The translations under genes were made by a program, and so were the position numbers. Below, piece by piece: positions 5,988-6,368 of a stretch of DNA of 6,368 bases. Every line of letters begins with the position of its first letter. Within the stretch, counting starts at the first letter, position 1. Under the pieces are notes generated by a model, which was not told the origin of the DNA, made no database searches, and saw only the letters and a program-made list of their open reading frames with translations. Source of the stretch: Methylovirgula sp. (lineage in GTDB: Bacteria; Pseudomonadota; Alphaproteobacteria; Rhizobiales; Beijerinckiaceae); contig JASHVQ010000199.1 in NCBI GenBank assembly GCA_030044485.1, positions 1-6,368 of the forward strand. The letters are read 5' to 3'.

Positions 5988-6368
5988 ATGACCCAACCGA
6001 ACGATAAAAACGGCGCGAGCCCAGCCGACCGAGTGCTCATCTTCGATACGACGCTGCGCGACGGCGAGCAATCGCCCGGCGCCTCGATGACTCTCGAAGA
6101 AAAGCTCGAAGTCGCCGAGCTTCTCGATGCCATGGGCGTCGACGTCATCGAAGCCGGATTCCCGATCGCCTCCGAAGGCGATTTCGAGGCGGTGAGCGAA
6201 GTCGCGCGGCGCGTCAAGCGCGCAAGCGTCGCCGGGCTTGCCCGTTCGGCGGCCAAGGACATCGACCGCGCCGGCGAGGCGCTCCGCCTGGCGGTGCGGC
6301 CGCGTATCCACACGTTCATTTCGACATCGCCGCTGCACATGAAATTCAAGCTCAACAAAGAGCCGGCC
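5988..6368 (+). CDS. leuA: 2-isopropylmalate synthase, N-terminal part (3' end cut by window)
   Basis: LeuA condenses acetyl-CoA with 2-oxoisovalerate to 2-isopropylmalate, the first committed and feedback-regulated step of leucine synthesis, in the cytoplasm. The window holds residues 1-127 of a protein usually of about 510-550. After a short hydrophilic lead (1-14), strand 1 of the TIM barrel reads [20 protein letters not shown] (15-34). The LRDGEQ-x10-K pattern (23-39) matches the isopropylmalate/homocitrate synthase signature, with R24 catalytic and D25 a metal ligand by family knowledge. E55AGFP59 and [15 protein letters not shown] (108-122) are further hallmarks of this enzyme over homocitrate or citramalate synthases, though the C-terminal regulatory domain is not visible to confirm. 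ATG 5988 has AGGA 7 bases upstream. The Leu-rich leader peptide upstream suggests control by leucyl-tRNA charging in addition to enzyme feedback. Confidence 0.96.
   Translation, partial: MTQPNDKNGASPADRVLIFDTTLRDGEQSPGASMTLEEKLEVAELLDAMGVDVIEAGFPIASEGDFEAVSEVARRVKRASVAGLARSAAKDIDRAGEALRLAVRPRIHTFISTSPLHMKFKLNKEPA

Noticed and set aside
5564..6358. 264-codon open frame on the minus strand across the intergenic region and leuA
   Set aside because: It lies antisense to a clear leuA coding sequence, has no plausible ribosome binding site, and its composition is low-complexity Ser/Arg-rich.

Overview
The window looks like chromosomal DNA of an alphaproteobacterium, most likely of the order Hyphomicrobiales (Rhizobiales). 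The evidence is high GC content with G/C-ending codons, GTG starts, stop/start overlaps, and a secreted Cys-rich protein resembling a hypothetical family I recall from Bradyrhizobium, Methylobacterium and methanotroph-type genomes. The order-level placement is inferred from style and recall, not from a search.

Positions 2-5084 (+) hold a tripartite heavy-metal efflux operon in the order outer-membrane channel (5' end cut off by the window), periplasmic adaptor, inner-membrane RND pump. The first junction is a 4-base GTGA overlap and the second a 5-base gap, so the three genes are surely co-transcribed and probably translationally coupled. Together they would form a proton-driven conduit from periplasm or cytoplasm to the outside. 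The pump belongs to the CusA/CzcA (HME-RND) family. By eye it lacks the Cu/Ag methionine triad of CusA, so its metal cannot be named. The adaptor is short and lacks an obvious lipoyl half-motif.

Positions 5091-5567 (-) encode a convergent, exported 158-residue protein of unknown function with six cysteines in the mature part. Only 6 bases separate its stop codon from that of the pump.

Positions 5568-5987 are a 420-base non-coding region between two divergent genes. It holds weak promoter-like elements, a cluster of small palindromes and, near its right end, a short reading frame ending in LWTSLLLLRRP followed by overlapping GC-rich hairpins. This is read as a leucine-responsive leader peptide (attenuator) for the next gene. 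The Leu-codon run is perfectly complementary over 8 bases to the segment containing the leuA Shine-Dalgarno sequence, and no U-tract is present, which raises the possibility of translational rather than transcriptional attenuation.

Positions 5988-6368 (+) are the first 127 codons of leuA (2-isopropylmalate synthase, first committed step of leucine biosynthesis), cut off by the window end. No mobile element, CRISPR array, tRNA or rRNA was seen. The leuA leader is the most interesting non-standard feature.
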